NCBI RefSeq assembly: GCF_040276085.1
Contig: NZ_JBELOK010000002.1
Span: forward strand, 358,966-422,965
Direction: 5' to 3'
Source: Castellaniella sp040276085
GTDB taxonomy: Bacteria; Pseudomonadota; Gammaproteobacteria; Burkholderiales; Burkholderiaceae_B
Length of the DNA: 64,000 nucleotides
The stretch's first letter is position 1. Each line of letters starts with the position of its first letter. Made by a program: the position numbers and the translations under genes. Under the pieces are notes generated by a model. It was not told the DNA's origin, searched no databases, and saw only the letters and a program-made list of their open reading frames with translations. Shown piece after piece: positions 23,655 to 31,713 of this stretch.

Positions 23655-23838
23655 GTAGGTGTCCTGATAACCGGCTAACCTGAGGCCTTTTGGCCCTTTC
23701 GAGATAGGGCCTTTCCCCTTGCACCCATTCCCTTGCCTTTGCCTCTCTGACCCTTTAGCCTTTACGACGGCTTCTGGTATAGGACGGATAGAGAGAGACG
23801 CGCCACCATCAATACGGTACGGGGTGCATCCGGCAAGC
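23655..23838. other. Relaxase upstream region, candidate oriT/promoter
   Basis: This 184-nt gap between the relaxase and the LysR-like gene holds the inverted repeat GGCCC-tttcgagata-GGGCC (about 23693-23712) and runs rich in CCTTT. MobH elements often carry oriT close to traI. No nick-site consensus can be confirmed by eye, so the assignment is tentative. Confidence 0.3.
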
Positions 23839-24483
23839 TCACCTCCTCAGCCACTCCGTTTCGCCAATCGCGCGAGCGCGCTTGATGAGCCGCCTCACTG
23901 CAGGCGAAGGCTCCGTCTGGCGCAAAACAAGATGAGTATGTACGGGAATGGGCTCACCCGCCAAGGGGCGCATGACGATGCCCATAGGCTGCAAAGCGAC
24001 GATGCGAGACATAGCGCCGAAACCAATACCGTAACCGGCCGCAACCAGCAAAGCCATCATGTCAAAGGAGCGCACCCACTCTTGGGAAGGTGGCTTGATC
24101 TGCGGACACACCAACAGACGTTCGACCTGCTGACTGACTACCGCATGGTCTTCCATATCCATTAGCACCAATGGGTATTGAGCAGCCTGGGCGATAGGAA
24201 TTTTGGAAAAGGCCAGCAAGGGGGATCGTACTGACACAGCTGCCGCCAGCACATCCTCCCACAGTACAGCTATTTCCAGAGAACTGATCCGCTTTCGGCC
24301 GTCCAGGGACAGCCCGGCACAGTAGCGGCCATCTTCAACACCCCGCAGCTGATTTTCGACCGTGGTCTCCACCAGTCGTACAGGCGTTTCGGGCTCCTCG
24401 GCCCGCTGCCAAGCCAATAGAGCCGCCAGTGGCGGCATCAACGCACCTGAGGAGACAGCGATTTGTAACGGTTCAGGAATCAT
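23839..24483 (-). CDS. LysR-type substrate-binding domain protein without HTH
   Basis: A 214-residue protein equal to the effector-binding half of LysR regulators (a periplasmic-binding-protein-like fold). It has LQIAVSSGALMPPLAALLAW at the start, RLVETTVENQLRGVEDGRYCAGLSL and MALLVAAGYGIGFGAMSRI. The usual 60-residue winged helix-turn-helix and linker helix are absent. The ATG at 24483 falls exactly at the domain start, and upstream sequence does not encode a HTH in any frame that I can see. Similar stand-alone LysR effector domains occur next to relaxases in related ICEs. It could modulate another regulator by dimerisation or be a decayed gene. Confidence 0.75.
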   Translation of the reverse strand: MIPEPLQIAVSSGALMPPLAALLAWQRAEEPETPVRLVETTVENQLRGVEDGRYCAGLSLDGRKRISSLEIAVLWEDVLAAAVSVRSPLLAFSKIPIAQAAQYPLVLMDMEDHAVVSQQVERLLVCPQIKPPSQEWVRSFDMMALLVAAGYGIGFGAMSRIVALQPMGIVMRPLAGEPIPVHTHLVLRQTEPSPAVRRLIKRARAIGETEWLRR

Positions 24484-24620
24484 AATCGCGGGCGGAGGGA
24501 CTCTCTGAAAACCCGAATTCACCCGGAACTTGCTAAGCAGGTTAGGGGAGTCCCTGACCAACATTCCATCGATCTATCTGTTTGCCTTCGTCTGCATGAG
24601 CCAGCAGAGATGCCTCTCAT

Positions 24621-24665
24621 TGTACCTGTTTTGGGTACAGGCACCGTGTACCGATAAAAGGTACA
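24621..24665 (+). promoter_or_regulatory. Tandem operator: two TGTACC-N7-GGTACA inverted repeats
   Basis: Two perfect inverted repeats with identical half-sites lie at 24621-24639 and 24647-24665, both with a 7-nt spacer and centres 26 nt apart. The second ends on the A of the predicted start codon of the XRE regulator. Such spacing, two and a half helical turns, suits cooperative binding by a dimeric repressor, most simply autoregulation. Confidence 0.7.
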
Positions 24666-24949
24666 TGGTGAATCGAACCATTTATTCTCCTGAAATGCGG
24701 ACGTTAACCACCTGGTTGCGCGAACAGCGTGAGCGCCAGGGGTTGACCATGCGCACCTTGGCCGATCGCTTGGGCAAGCCGCACTCCTTCGTCCAGAAGG
24801 TGGAGCAAGGGGAACGCCGACTAGATGTTGTCGAATACCTCTGGTATTGCTCCGCACTTGGTGCACCTCCGAAAGATGGCATCGACCTGATTTCGAACCT
24901 CCACATCTCCCTTTCCCTGCAGGAAACCCGCTCTCACAATAAGCGTTGA
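24665..24949 (+). CDS. XRE-family helix-turn-helix regulator
   Basis: A 94-residue protein with one Cro/CI-type helix-turn-helix. LREQRERQGLTMRTLADRLG forms helices 1-2 and KPHSFVQKVEQGERRLDVVE the recognition helix and following segment. It is typical of small regulators beside MobH relaxases in ICEs. The ATG at 24665 has no ribosome-binding site and overlaps operator copy 2; an alternative ATG at 24695 is possible and would keep the full HTH. Divergent from the LysR-like gene. It probably represses itself and perhaps transfer functions through the paired operators. Confidence 0.85.
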   Translation: MVNRTIYSPEMRTLTTWLREQRERQGLTMRTLADRLGKPHSFVQKVEQGERRLDVVEYLWYCSALGAPPKDGIDLISNLHISLSLQETRSHNKR

Positions 24950-25026
24950 ACCTCCAGAAACCCACCGGCTAAAGCCGCACACACTTGGAGCATTTACGTC
25001 GGTTGCCCGTTAAGATAGAATTCCAA

Positions 25027-25040
25027 GTAAGAATTCTTAC
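25027..25040. promoter_or_regulatory. 14-bp palindromic operator of the toxin-antitoxin operon
   Basis: GTAAGAATTCTTAC is a perfect 14-bp palindrome 18 nt before the antitoxin start codon, with a half-copy CTTAC directly after it. AbrB/MazE-type antitoxins bind such sites to repress their own operon. Confidence 0.6.
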
Positions 25041-25057
25041 CTTACAGGAACGCAACC

Positions 25058-25318
25058 ATGCAAGTCACTGAGAAAGGCCAAATCACGATCCCTAAGCGCC
25101 TGCGTGACGCTGTTGGTATCCTGCCCGGCAGCCAGGTGTCCTTCGTGCTGGACGGTGGAAAAATCATCATCCAGAAGGCTGGCACGGGAACGAACGACCG
25201 TCGAGCGGCACTCCGTGCGGCGGCGGCCAAAGTGCGCACAAGCCTGGATCAGCCATTCAGGCAAATGGACAGCGAGGCCATCATGGCGTTTTTGCGTCCG
25301 GATGACGAACATGCTTGA
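25058..25318 (+). CDS. vapB: AbrB/MazE-type antitoxin
   Basis: An 86-residue protein with an N-terminal swapped-hairpin AbrB/SpoVT domain, MQVTEKGQITIPKRLRDAVG followed by LPGSQVSFVLDGGKIIIQK. Its helical C-terminal tail would bind and neutralise the toxin. AGGAACGCAACC precedes the ATG. It overlaps the PIN-domain gene by 8 nt, the usual toxin-antitoxin arrangement, and likely represses the pair via the palindrome at 25027. On a conjugative element the pair would stabilise inheritance. Confidence 0.88.
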   Translation: MQVTEKGQITIPKRLRDAVGILPGSQVSFVLDGGKIIIQKAGTGTNDRRAALRAAAAKVRTSLDQPFRQMDSEAIMAFLRPDDEHA

Positions 25319-25745
25319 TCTGTCCAAGTACGACGGCTCGGCGGGGTTTCTGGTCGACACCAACATATGGATAGACTGCATGGATCCAGAAAGCCACTGG
25401 CACGAGTGGTCCGTGGACCAGATCCAGCAATGCAGCGAACAGGCGCCCCTGCACATCAATCTGGTGATCTACACCGAGTTGCTGATCCCAGGCCCGGATA
25501 TCGAAGCGCTGGATGTGATGCTCGACGTCTACGGCACGCTGCGCAGCCCCCTGCCATGGTCCTGTGCAGGGCTGGCGGCAAAAGCGTATTTGAACTACCG
25601 TCGAGGTGGCGGCACACGCCTTGTTCCGCTGCCCGATTTCTACATCGGCGCCCATGCCGCGGCAGCTAATCTGAGCGTGCTCAGCCGCGACGTGCGGCCT
25701 TACCGAAACTATTTCCCGCGCTTGCATTGCATCGGCCCAAGTTAG
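25311..25745 (+). CDS. vapC: PIN-domain toxin (VapC-like)
   Basis: A 144-residue PIN-domain ribonuclease. Catalytic acids are visible in FLVDTNIWID (first Asp), IYTELLIPG (Glu) and the C-terminal LPDFYIGAHAAAANLSVLSRD (two Asp), in the usual order. VapC toxins cleave tRNA or rRNA when the antitoxin is lost. The ATG at 25311 overlaps the antitoxin stop. The length is normal for the family. Confidence 0.88.
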   Translation: MLDLSKYDGSAGFLVDTNIWIDCMDPESHWHEWSVDQIQQCSEQAPLHINLVIYTELLIPGPDIEALDVMLDVYGTLRSPLPWSCAGLAAKAYLNYRRGGGTRLVPLPDFYIGAHAAAANLSVLSRDVRPYRNYFPRLHCIGPS

Positions 25746-25771
25746 AGGCAAGAAGACAGCAGGTGACGACC

Positions 25772-26128
25772 ATGGACACAACAACCCGTATCAGCACTGC
25801 AGAACGCTTCGGCCGACTCCTCGGCCTCGGCTGGCGCGCCTACGCGCGCGGCGAGTTGCAGGTGTCAAAGCGGCTGGCATCTCAAGGAGTGCCAATAACG
25901 GGAGCTGTCGCGCTGCTGTGGTTGGTCAAGCTAACCGCGCTGGGATTGCTGCTCTATGCAGCTTTTTGGCTTGCTATGCTGGTTGTGTTTCTTGTCGCAG
26001 GAGCCTGGGTTGCGCGAAATGCAGAGTGGGATGAGCCCGAAACGGAATGGCGTACTGGACCTGCCGGATTTGGCTTGTATCGAGGCGATATACGTATCGA
26101 CGTCGGAGACCCCTACGAAGAAGACTAG
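25772..26128 (+). CDS. DUF3742 family ICE protein
   Basis: A 118-residue protein of the DUF3742 family, regularly found in ICEclc-like elements beside the TraG-N gene. It has the family opening STAERFGRLLGLGWRAYARGE, one hydrophobic segment in the middle (about residues 48-78, with a central GLLLYAAFWLAMLVV) and an acidic C-terminus ending DPYEED. It is probably a single-pass or hairpin inner-membrane protein. It starts 26 nt after the toxin gene and ends 17 nt from the convergent TraG-N gene. Confidence 0.85.
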   Translation: MDTTTRISTAERFGRLLGLGWRAYARGELQVSKRLASQGVPITGAVALLWLVKLTALGLLLYAAFWLAMLVVFLVAGAWVARNAEWDEPETEWRTGPAGFGLYRGDIRIDVGDPYEED

Positions 26129-26145
26129 GGGCACCCACGAAATGC

Positions 26146-27663
26146 TTATCTAAGAGACTTTGATACCGTTCCAGGGCCTTTGCCGCCTGCTGACTTTGCT
26201 CCATCCGTAGAGGACGTCATCATCTGCACGAAATTTCCGGCTCGCACGCCGACCCACCCAAGTGCTGCGATCCAAAACCCAGGCAATACGACGAACATTG
26301 TTCCTATAACAAAGTTCAATAACATATCCCCAAAACTGTTGTTCAGCCCCATCAGGGGATTGAAATTCGAAACCGGGCGGTTCCAGCCGAACCCCCAGCC
26401 ATAGAGCGCATCAAGGATCGTACTGTCGATCCAACGGGCGAGCTGAAACCAGAAGTCCACGAAAAAGAGCGCAAACTGCACGATGCTGACAGTGATGACT
26501 GTCTTCAAATCGTAAGTGCCCACGACCAGCACGAGCGGAATGCAGATGACAAGCGCCATCTTGAGCAGCGCTAACACCATGGGCAATGCCTGCCTCACCA
26601 CGTCCATGGCCGGAAACGCCGCCAGTCCCCCGACCGCCATTCCCACGTCGCCTGCGGCGCGCGTCACGACGTTCGGTACGCTTTTATCGACCTGGCCACC
26701 ATAGTCGGTGTAGATAGAACCCCGGTTGAGCTTCTGCTGCTGCGGCGAGGCGATCGTCCGGATCACGGAATCGTCCACCTCGGCCCGGCTCAAGAATCCA
26801 GCCCAACCCGCCAGCCGCGTGAGTAGGTTCGGGTTCACCTGGCCGAGCAGCCGTGCCCGCAGTCCGTCGCCACCATCGGCCCACCACTGCCTGCAAGTCG
26901 GATAGCCACCGCCACCGGGGCTCTGTGCGAGCCCCGCATCCCGGTCACTGTCGTAAGGCCAATCCTCACGCGGCGTGCTGGATCGATGGCTATCGTAGTA
27001 GCCGGCCGTGTCGGTGAAAAAGTGCGAACCGATCCAGCTCACATCGTGCATCTGCGCCTCATCAAGCTGCGGGCGCTGCATGAACAGCTTGGCACGAGCC
27101 GGCCCGTAGCAGTCGTGCGTGAAGTCTGCCACCTCCTGGGCAAGCACGGGATTATCGATGCGTGTCGCGTCGATCTCCATCCTCATTTGCCGCAGATCAG
27201 TACCGCAGGGGATCGCTGCAACCGAGGCACCCGTGACGGCTCGCGAGAGTGCATGCATGAAGGCCCACCAGACGGGCAGTTTCGCCGACTGGTTATTGAG
27301 CGTGCTGAAAGACTGCGACCAGCCCGTCTCGGCAGGTTGAGGTACGCTGACCTGACACTGGGCGGAGCGCGAACCATCATACTGAATGGTGTTCAGATCT
27401 ACGTCGATGAACGGTATGCCGGCGAACATCACGACCACAATAGCAACGAACACCCGGTTCTCGATGCGCGCAGCCGAGAGCGCCCCCTTGTTGCCCTCAT
27501 CGGCCCCTTCGGTACGGGCCCTGAGCCACTCCTGAAGAATGATCGCCAGGAAGGGTAGCGCGAATACCCCGCTGGATACCAGCACCGCCCAAATGCCATT
27601 GTTGACGACCCAGGACACCAGCGTCAGGTAATACTCCAGGTAGTCGGTCGTGAAAAGCGTCAT
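26146..27663 (-). CDS. Conjugal transfer protein, TraG N-terminal domain type
   Basis: A 505-residue inner-membrane protein matching the TraG_N-type protein of MPF-G transfer systems. LEYYLTLVSWVVNNGIWAVL forms the first membrane segment near residue 15. More hydrophobic helices lie near residues 37-47, 90-100 and 370-480. A long periplasmic part carries paired cysteines (CGTDLRQ, CYGPARA, CRQWWADGG). In F-like systems TraG_N helps mating-pair stabilisation. It is the promoter-distal end of the minus-strand transfer operon (genes at 39442 down to 26146). Confidence 0.88.
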   Translation of the reverse strand: MTLFTTDYLEYYLTLVSWVVNNGIWAVLVSSGVFALPFLAIILQEWLRARTEGADEGNKGALSAARIENRVFVAIVVVMFAGIPFIDVDLNTIQYDGSRSAQCQVSVPQPAETGWSQSFSTLNNQSAKLPVWWAFMHALSRAVTGASVAAIPCGTDLRQMRMEIDATRIDNPVLAQEVADFTHDCYGPARAKLFMQRPQLDEAQMHDVSWIGSHFFTDTAGYYDSHRSSTPREDWPYDSDRDAGLAQSPGGGGYPTCRQWWADGGDGLRARLLGQVNPNLLTRLAGWAGFLSRAEVDDSVIRTIASPQQQKLNRGSIYTDYGGQVDKSVPNVVTRAAGDVGMAVGGLAAFPAMDVVRQALPMVLALLKMALVICIPLVLVVGTYDLKTVITVSIVQFALFFVDFWFQLARWIDSTILDALYGWGFGWNRPVSNFNPLMGLNNSFGDMLLNFVIGTMFVVLPGFWIAALGWVGVRAGNFVQMMTSSTDGAKSAGGKGPGTVSKSLR

Positions 27664-27678
27664 GGCCCGAATTTCCCG

Positions 27679-28035
27679 TCAATCCTGCATCAACAGGCTG
27701 GCTTCCAGCGCTACGATGGCGACAATACCGGCGATCTCGCTGCGCACCAGACGACGCCGTGCCTGCGCGTCGGCCTCGCACGCCAGCAGCCGACGACGCA
27801 TCCAGGCCCAGCCATAGGCCGTAGCGGTGTACAGGCACAGTCGCCACACCAGGAAGTAGCCCGAAGTAGCTGCGAGCCACCGCTTCCAGCCGGCCACGCC
27901 GCCAACGAGATGGATGCCGACCATGTTCGCGACTGCGGCGGCAGCGGCGAGCACCACCGTCCAAAGCAGCACCCTCGCCACCCGCCGGCCGAACAACCAC
28001 CGTGGGCGCCGCCAACTGACGCTCACCGGGTTCAC
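27679..28035 (-). CDS. Small ICE membrane protein
   Basis: A 118-residue protein with an arginine-rich start and two or three hydrophobic segments (VARVLLWTVVLAAAAAVANM, then around WLAATSGYFLVWRLCLYTA and AGIVAIVALEASLL). It overlaps the TIGR03755 gene by 4 nt and precedes TraG-N by 15 nt, so it is co-translated. A gene of this type is regularly present at this position in ICEclc-like transfer operons. No function is known. Confidence 0.75.
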   Translation of the reverse strand: MNPVSVSWRRPRWLFGRRVARVLLWTVVLAAAAAVANMVGIHLVGGVAGWKRWLAATSGYFLVWRLCLYTATAYGWAWMRRRLLACEADAQARRRLVRSEIAGIVAIVALEASLLMQD

Positions 28036-29426
28036 GGGTTGCCTCCGGAATTGCCCTTCTGCAACTGGTCAAGGCGGTCGGGCACCGGATCACCTTCGTA
28101 GACTCCACGAGAACCGGCGGCGCGCGTGCCGTGACGTTGGATGATGGCCATGGGCGAGTTGTTCGCCAGCTCGCGCCGCAATTCCAGTTCGGTCTTGAGG
28201 TTGCGGATCTCGCGATCAAGCGTGTCGCTCTCCCGGTTCACGGCATCGACTGCAAGTTCGTTGGCCGCCACGTTGGGCTCCTTCTTGCCAGTCAGCAGGG
28301 TTCGCTGAAGCAGCAACGCTTTCTCCAGGACGGAGGACAACGCAACTTCGGAGGCTAGGCGCCGCGACAGCAGATCTTGGTCGGGTTCGTCGCGCAGGGC
28401 TTCGACAACCCCACGCGTAATCGGCAAGGAAGAACTGCCCGCCTCGCGCAAGTTCTGGAACGTCGTTTTGCGTGAGCCGGAGACCAGCTCTTGCAAAACA
28501 TCGAGCTTTGCCTCGTATTCCTCCTGGATCAGTGGCGTCAACCCTACGCCGGGCACCGTCTCGGTCTTGGTGCAGGAATCGCATGTGCGCTGTTCCTTCT
28601 CACCCAGAACCCGCGTGGCCCACTCCTCGGCTGCCTGCGGCGAGCTCCAAGTCTGGCAAGACAGGCTCGCGCAATTGGCGGGCGAGATGGTGGACGTATC
28701 GGCCACGCCTCGACCATTGACCAAGTTGTAGCCCGCACGAGTCACGTCACCTACTACCCGGATCGCGGGCTGGCCCGTGCCACCGGCATTGCCGCCACCC
28801 ACCCAGGGGACGCCATCATTGCCTCGACGCGTCTCAGCCTGCTCGACAGCCGAGACGGCGTCCGCGCTCCCAACCGAGTCCCGTAGTGCCATGCCTTCGG
28901 CCATCTGGCTCCATCCGAGTTGGCCGCCAGCCATGTCGGCCATCTTCTCGGCCATGGCACGACACGTCAGCTTGGAGCGGTCAAAATCCAGCCGTGCTTG
29001 CAGCACACCGTTTGTGAGCAGGTTGTAAAGGCCGGGATCGGCGCGCTGGATGATGAGCGCGGGCAGCGAGGCTACGGCGCTGGTGGCGTTCTGGATCACG
29101 TTGCTCATGATCTGCTGAAAGCCGTTGGTGATGCCGTTCAGTTGATTGCGCAGCGTCGTCGTGATGCTCATGTCGCCGCAGATCAAATTGCTGTTCCAGC
29201 CTGCGCCGACTCCGATCGAGCGCATGCCGGCCGCCCGGCCCATGGAGACCGCACTGCCGCCGCCAACCGAGTACATCACCTCATCGCCGATGACGGAACC
29301 ACCGGTCTGATAGCCGGTCTGCGCCCACGCCAAGCCGCCCGCCATGAATACCCCGGCCAGAGCCGCCGTGCGCATCAGGCGACACGTCCCAGTCGAGAGA
29401 TTCATCCGTCCACAAAACTTAATCAT
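28032..29426 (-). CDS. ICE transfer protein, TIGR03755 (PFL_4711) family; TraH-like
   Basis: A 464-residue exported protein. After MIKFCGRMNLS comes a signal peptide (LMRTAALAGVFMAGGLAWAQ) cut before TGYQTGG. The mature part has glycine-rich stretches, CGDMSITTTLRNQLNGITNG and CDSCTKTETVPG, and coiled-coil-like helices at the C-terminus. This is the TIGR03755 integrating conjugative element family, thought to act in the outer-membrane side of the mating apparatus like F TraH. The ATG at 29426 is chosen for the ribosome-binding site GAGGTTGC; longer upstream starts lack one. It overlaps the next gene downstream and follows the TraU-like gene after 7 nt. Confidence 0.88.
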   Translation of the reverse strand: MIKFCGRMNLSTGTCRLMRTAALAGVFMAGGLAWAQTGYQTGGSVIGDEVMYSVGGGSAVSMGRAAGMRSIGVGAGWNSNLICGDMSITTTLRNQLNGITNGFQQIMSNVIQNATSAVASLPALIIQRADPGLYNLLTNGVLQARLDFDRSKLTCRAMAEKMADMAGGQLGWSQMAEGMALRDSVGSADAVSAVEQAETRRGNDGVPWVGGGNAGGTGQPAIRVVGDVTRAGYNLVNGRGVADTSTISPANCASLSCQTWSSPQAAEEWATRVLGEKEQRTCDSCTKTETVPGVGLTPLIQEEYEAKLDVLQELVSGSRKTTFQNLREAGSSSLPITRGVVEALRDEPDQDLLSRRLASEVALSSVLEKALLLQRTLLTGKKEPNVAANELAVDAVNRESDTLDREIRNLKTELELRRELANNSPMAIIQRHGTRAAGSRGVYEGDPVPDRLDQLQKGNSGGNP

Positions 29427-29433
29427 TGCAACC

Positions 29434-30369
29434 TCAGTTGAAATCCGTACTGCCCAGGAACACCTGCCCCATGCGACGGCAGCAACTGTATGGCCTCCAA
29501 AGCGCCCAGGCGTAATCACCGCGCAGCGCCTGAGTGCGCACATCGCCATGCGGGAACACTGCACACGAGTTCGACAGCCTGGGGGTCAGTTCCTGCCATT
29601 TGCCGCTAGAAGCGTCACCTTCGACCAGGGCACCAGCCGGCCAATAGCCATCATGGGAGCCCGCAAGCAGCGGTTGGTAGACATGCACCTGGCCGCGTCG
29701 GGTCACAATGTCGCCGACACGCTGCGCCACGACTGCGCCGCTCTCGTAGTCGTCAACCTGATGCAGGAAGCCTCCGCGCGGGTAGACGCTACCCCACAGG
29801 TTCTGTCCAGTGCGGGTGCCGATCTCGCGCATGCCGGGGATCAACGCTTCTGGGTATGCCATCTCGGGCAGGTTGTAGCGCCAGGCGACCGTATCGAGCG
29901 TACTGAGCAGATAGGGCATGAAAGCCGTGCCCGCTCCCGCGCAGCTATAGCCAAAGCCTGCGGCAAACTGCCGGAACGCTTCGCCACCCGGATGCCCGAT
30001 GACATCACTATTTTTGAATTTGGCGAGATTGTTTTCGCTGTCATGGTTGAATGTGCCGTCGCCGCCGGCCTGTGCCGTGGGGTTGGGCAAGCTCATCGCA
30101 CGCACCTCCACCCACGGGTTTTCGCCGGTGTTCGAGTAGCTCGACACCACGGCGTCCGGGACGTAATGACGCACCTTGACCGAAGTGCGCACCGAGCAAC
30201 CGTGCCACGAGCAGTACAGCCAATAGCAAAGACCCGTCACCCGATACTCCAAGCAATCGGGAGACAGCGCCGAAGCGATGATCGCCGCAGTATTGAGCGC
30301 AAAGGACGGCGAGGTGGCAGCCAGCAGCAGCGCGGCGATGCTGACACGCAGGCGGCGCGCACGCGTCAT
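29434..30369 (-). CDS. ICE transfer protein, TIGR03756 family; TraU-like
   Basis: A 311-residue exported, cysteine-rich protein with signal peptide RLRVSIAALLLAATSPSFA. CLEYRVTGLCYWLYCSWHGC, FGYSCAGAG and RPYSCCRRMGQVFLGS are typical of the TraU/TIGR03756 family, which helps assemble conjugative pili through disulfide-bonded proteins. A dedicated DsbA-like protein is encoded upstream in the same operon, which fits the cysteine content. It overlaps the TIGR03757 gene by 4 nt. Confidence 0.88.
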   Translation of the reverse strand: MTRARRLRVSIAALLLAATSPSFALNTAAIIASALSPDCLEYRVTGLCYWLYCSWHGCSVRTSVKVRHYVPDAVVSSYSNTGENPWVEVRAMSLPNPTAQAGGDGTFNHDSENNLAKFKNSDVIGHPGGEAFRQFAAGFGYSCAGAGTAFMPYLLSTLDTVAWRYNLPEMAYPEALIPGMREIGTRTGQNLWGSVYPRGGFLHQVDDYESGAVVAQRVGDIVTRRGQVHVYQPLLAGSHDGYWPAGALVEGDASSGKWQELTPRLSNSCAVFPHGDVRTQALRGDYAWALWRPYSCCRRMGQVFLGSTDFN

Positions 30370-30797
30370 GGCTGCGCGCTCCGGTGCGCCTCGATACGGG
30401 CAATCGCCTTGGCGATATCTGGCTCGCCGTACACCACATAGCGGCCATCCACGATCACCGCCGGGATCGTGGTAACCCCCAGGCTCCAGGCATCGACCAC
30501 GCCCCGATAGCTGGTTGCAATCCGGTGCCGTAACGCCTCACCGCCTCTCTCCAGGCGCTCTCGCACAATGGCTGCGCTGCGCGAAGGGTCAGCGGGCAGG
30601 TTGGCGGCCAACTGCGCTTCGATGCGTGCAGGCTCGTCCAGCACAATGATCCGCACCCCCGCCGGCACCTGCAGCGGATGCCGGCTATCGACGACAGCCA
30701 GGACATCGGCAGCAAAGGCCAAGTTACTCAGCAAAGCCACGCACAGACTAATGAGCAGCCAGCAGCACCAGGCATTGAAGCGAGAGAAGATGAGCAT
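30366..30797 (-). CDS. ICE transfer protein, TIGR03757 family; TrbC-like
   Basis: A 143-residue exported protein with hydrophobic leader WCCWLLISLCVALLSNLAFA. The mature part has VLAVVDSRHPLQVPAGVRII, then SLGVTTIPAVIVDGRYVVYG, the thioredoxin-like end found in TrbC/TIGR03757 proteins without a CxxC pair. It overlaps the TraU-like gene by 4 nt; TraU and TrbC-type proteins act together in F-like systems. Confidence 0.87.
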   Translation of the reverse strand: MLIFSRFNAWCCWLLISLCVALLSNLAFAADVLAVVDSRHPLQVPAGVRIIVLDEPARIEAQLAANLPADPSRSAAIVRERLERGGEALRHRIATSYRGVVDAWSLGVTTIPAVIVDGRYVVYGEPDIAKAIARIEAHRSAQP

Positions 30798-30927
30798 GTC
30801 GTGCCACCGTCGAGTTGTTCACTGTGATAGTCAACTCCATTGCGACAAACGGCACGACAGACAACACGGCACTGCCACTTCCCGATTGTTCTCTTTTCCC
30901 ACACAGCCCTACATAAAAGCCTGCAGG

Positions 30928-31698
30928 CTACCTGGGCATATCGCCGACAAGCTCGACAGGCATCTCGGTGGAAGCACTGCTGGAAGCGGCGACGGGATCG
31001 CCGACCGCCAGCATATCCATGGCGGATATCAGGGCATCACCTTCGACAGGCCCCTGCAGCAAGATTGCGTGGTGCGTCTGGCGATCCTGCATACGCAGCG
31101 ACGGCGTGGCGGCCACTCCACCCTTCGTCGCAGCCTGGGCCTGGGCGCGGATCAGCGCGTTGGGTCGATCGCTTGCCAGGCACTGCTCAATGGCAGGCGT
31201 GGCGTCGGGGTAGCGCAGGCCGGTGGGCAAACCCAGGCCATCGCCACGCGTGTGGACATAGATCCACTGGGCCGCACGCCAGAAGGCAGCGCTCCCGCCC
31301 GCCTCGCCGACACATTCGGCAAGGCGCGCCTCGGTCGATGCTGCTGGCTCATGCGCGCGTAGCGGCAAATGGTGCCATTGCAGAACCACGTCGGAGTTCT
31401 GATCCACCCACTGCGTGAGCACTGGAAAATAGGCCCGGCAAAACGGGCATTCGAAATCTGCATAGAGAGTCAGCACGAAGCGTCCCTGCGGATTGCCCAG
31501 CACCCAGGGGGGCGCTACCACCTGTGCATCGTCCTCTGAGGCCGGTGGTGACGCAGGCTCGCCAGGCGATCCGGATAGGAACCAGGTGAGCAGTGCCGCC
31601 ACCAGTATCGCAGTCACGGCCGGGAACCAGCGAGATCGCCTGCAGAAGTGCCTGCACAAGGTCTGCAACCGGATCGGAGCAAGGTATCTTGGAGTCAT
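30928..31698 (-). CDS. DsbA-like periplasmic thiol oxidoreductase
   Basis: A 256-residue protein with an N-terminal membrane anchor (FPAVTAILVAALLTWFLSG) and a thioredoxin-fold domain whose active site reads YADFECPFCRAYFP (CPFC). A cis-proline lies in VAATPSLRM. It probably forms or isomerises disulfides in the cysteine-rich TraU-like and TIGR03755 proteins made from the same operon. It begins 15 nt after the VirB4 gene stop; the 130 nt between it and the TIGR03757 gene hold nothing obvious. Confidence 0.87.
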   Translation of the reverse strand: MTPRYLAPIRLQTLCRHFCRRSRWFPAVTAILVAALLTWFLSGSPGEPASPPASEDDAQVVAPPWVLGNPQGRFVLTLYADFECPFCRAYFPVLTQWVDQNSDVVLQWHHLPLRAHEPAASTEARLAECVGEAGGSAAFWRAAQWIYVHTRGDGLGLPTGLRYPDATPAIEQCLASDRPNALIRAQAQAATKGGVAATPSLRMQDRQTHHAILLQGPVEGDALISAMDMLAVGDPVAASSSASTEMPVELVGDMPR

Positions 31699-31713
31699 TG
31701 CACCCTCCAGCGG

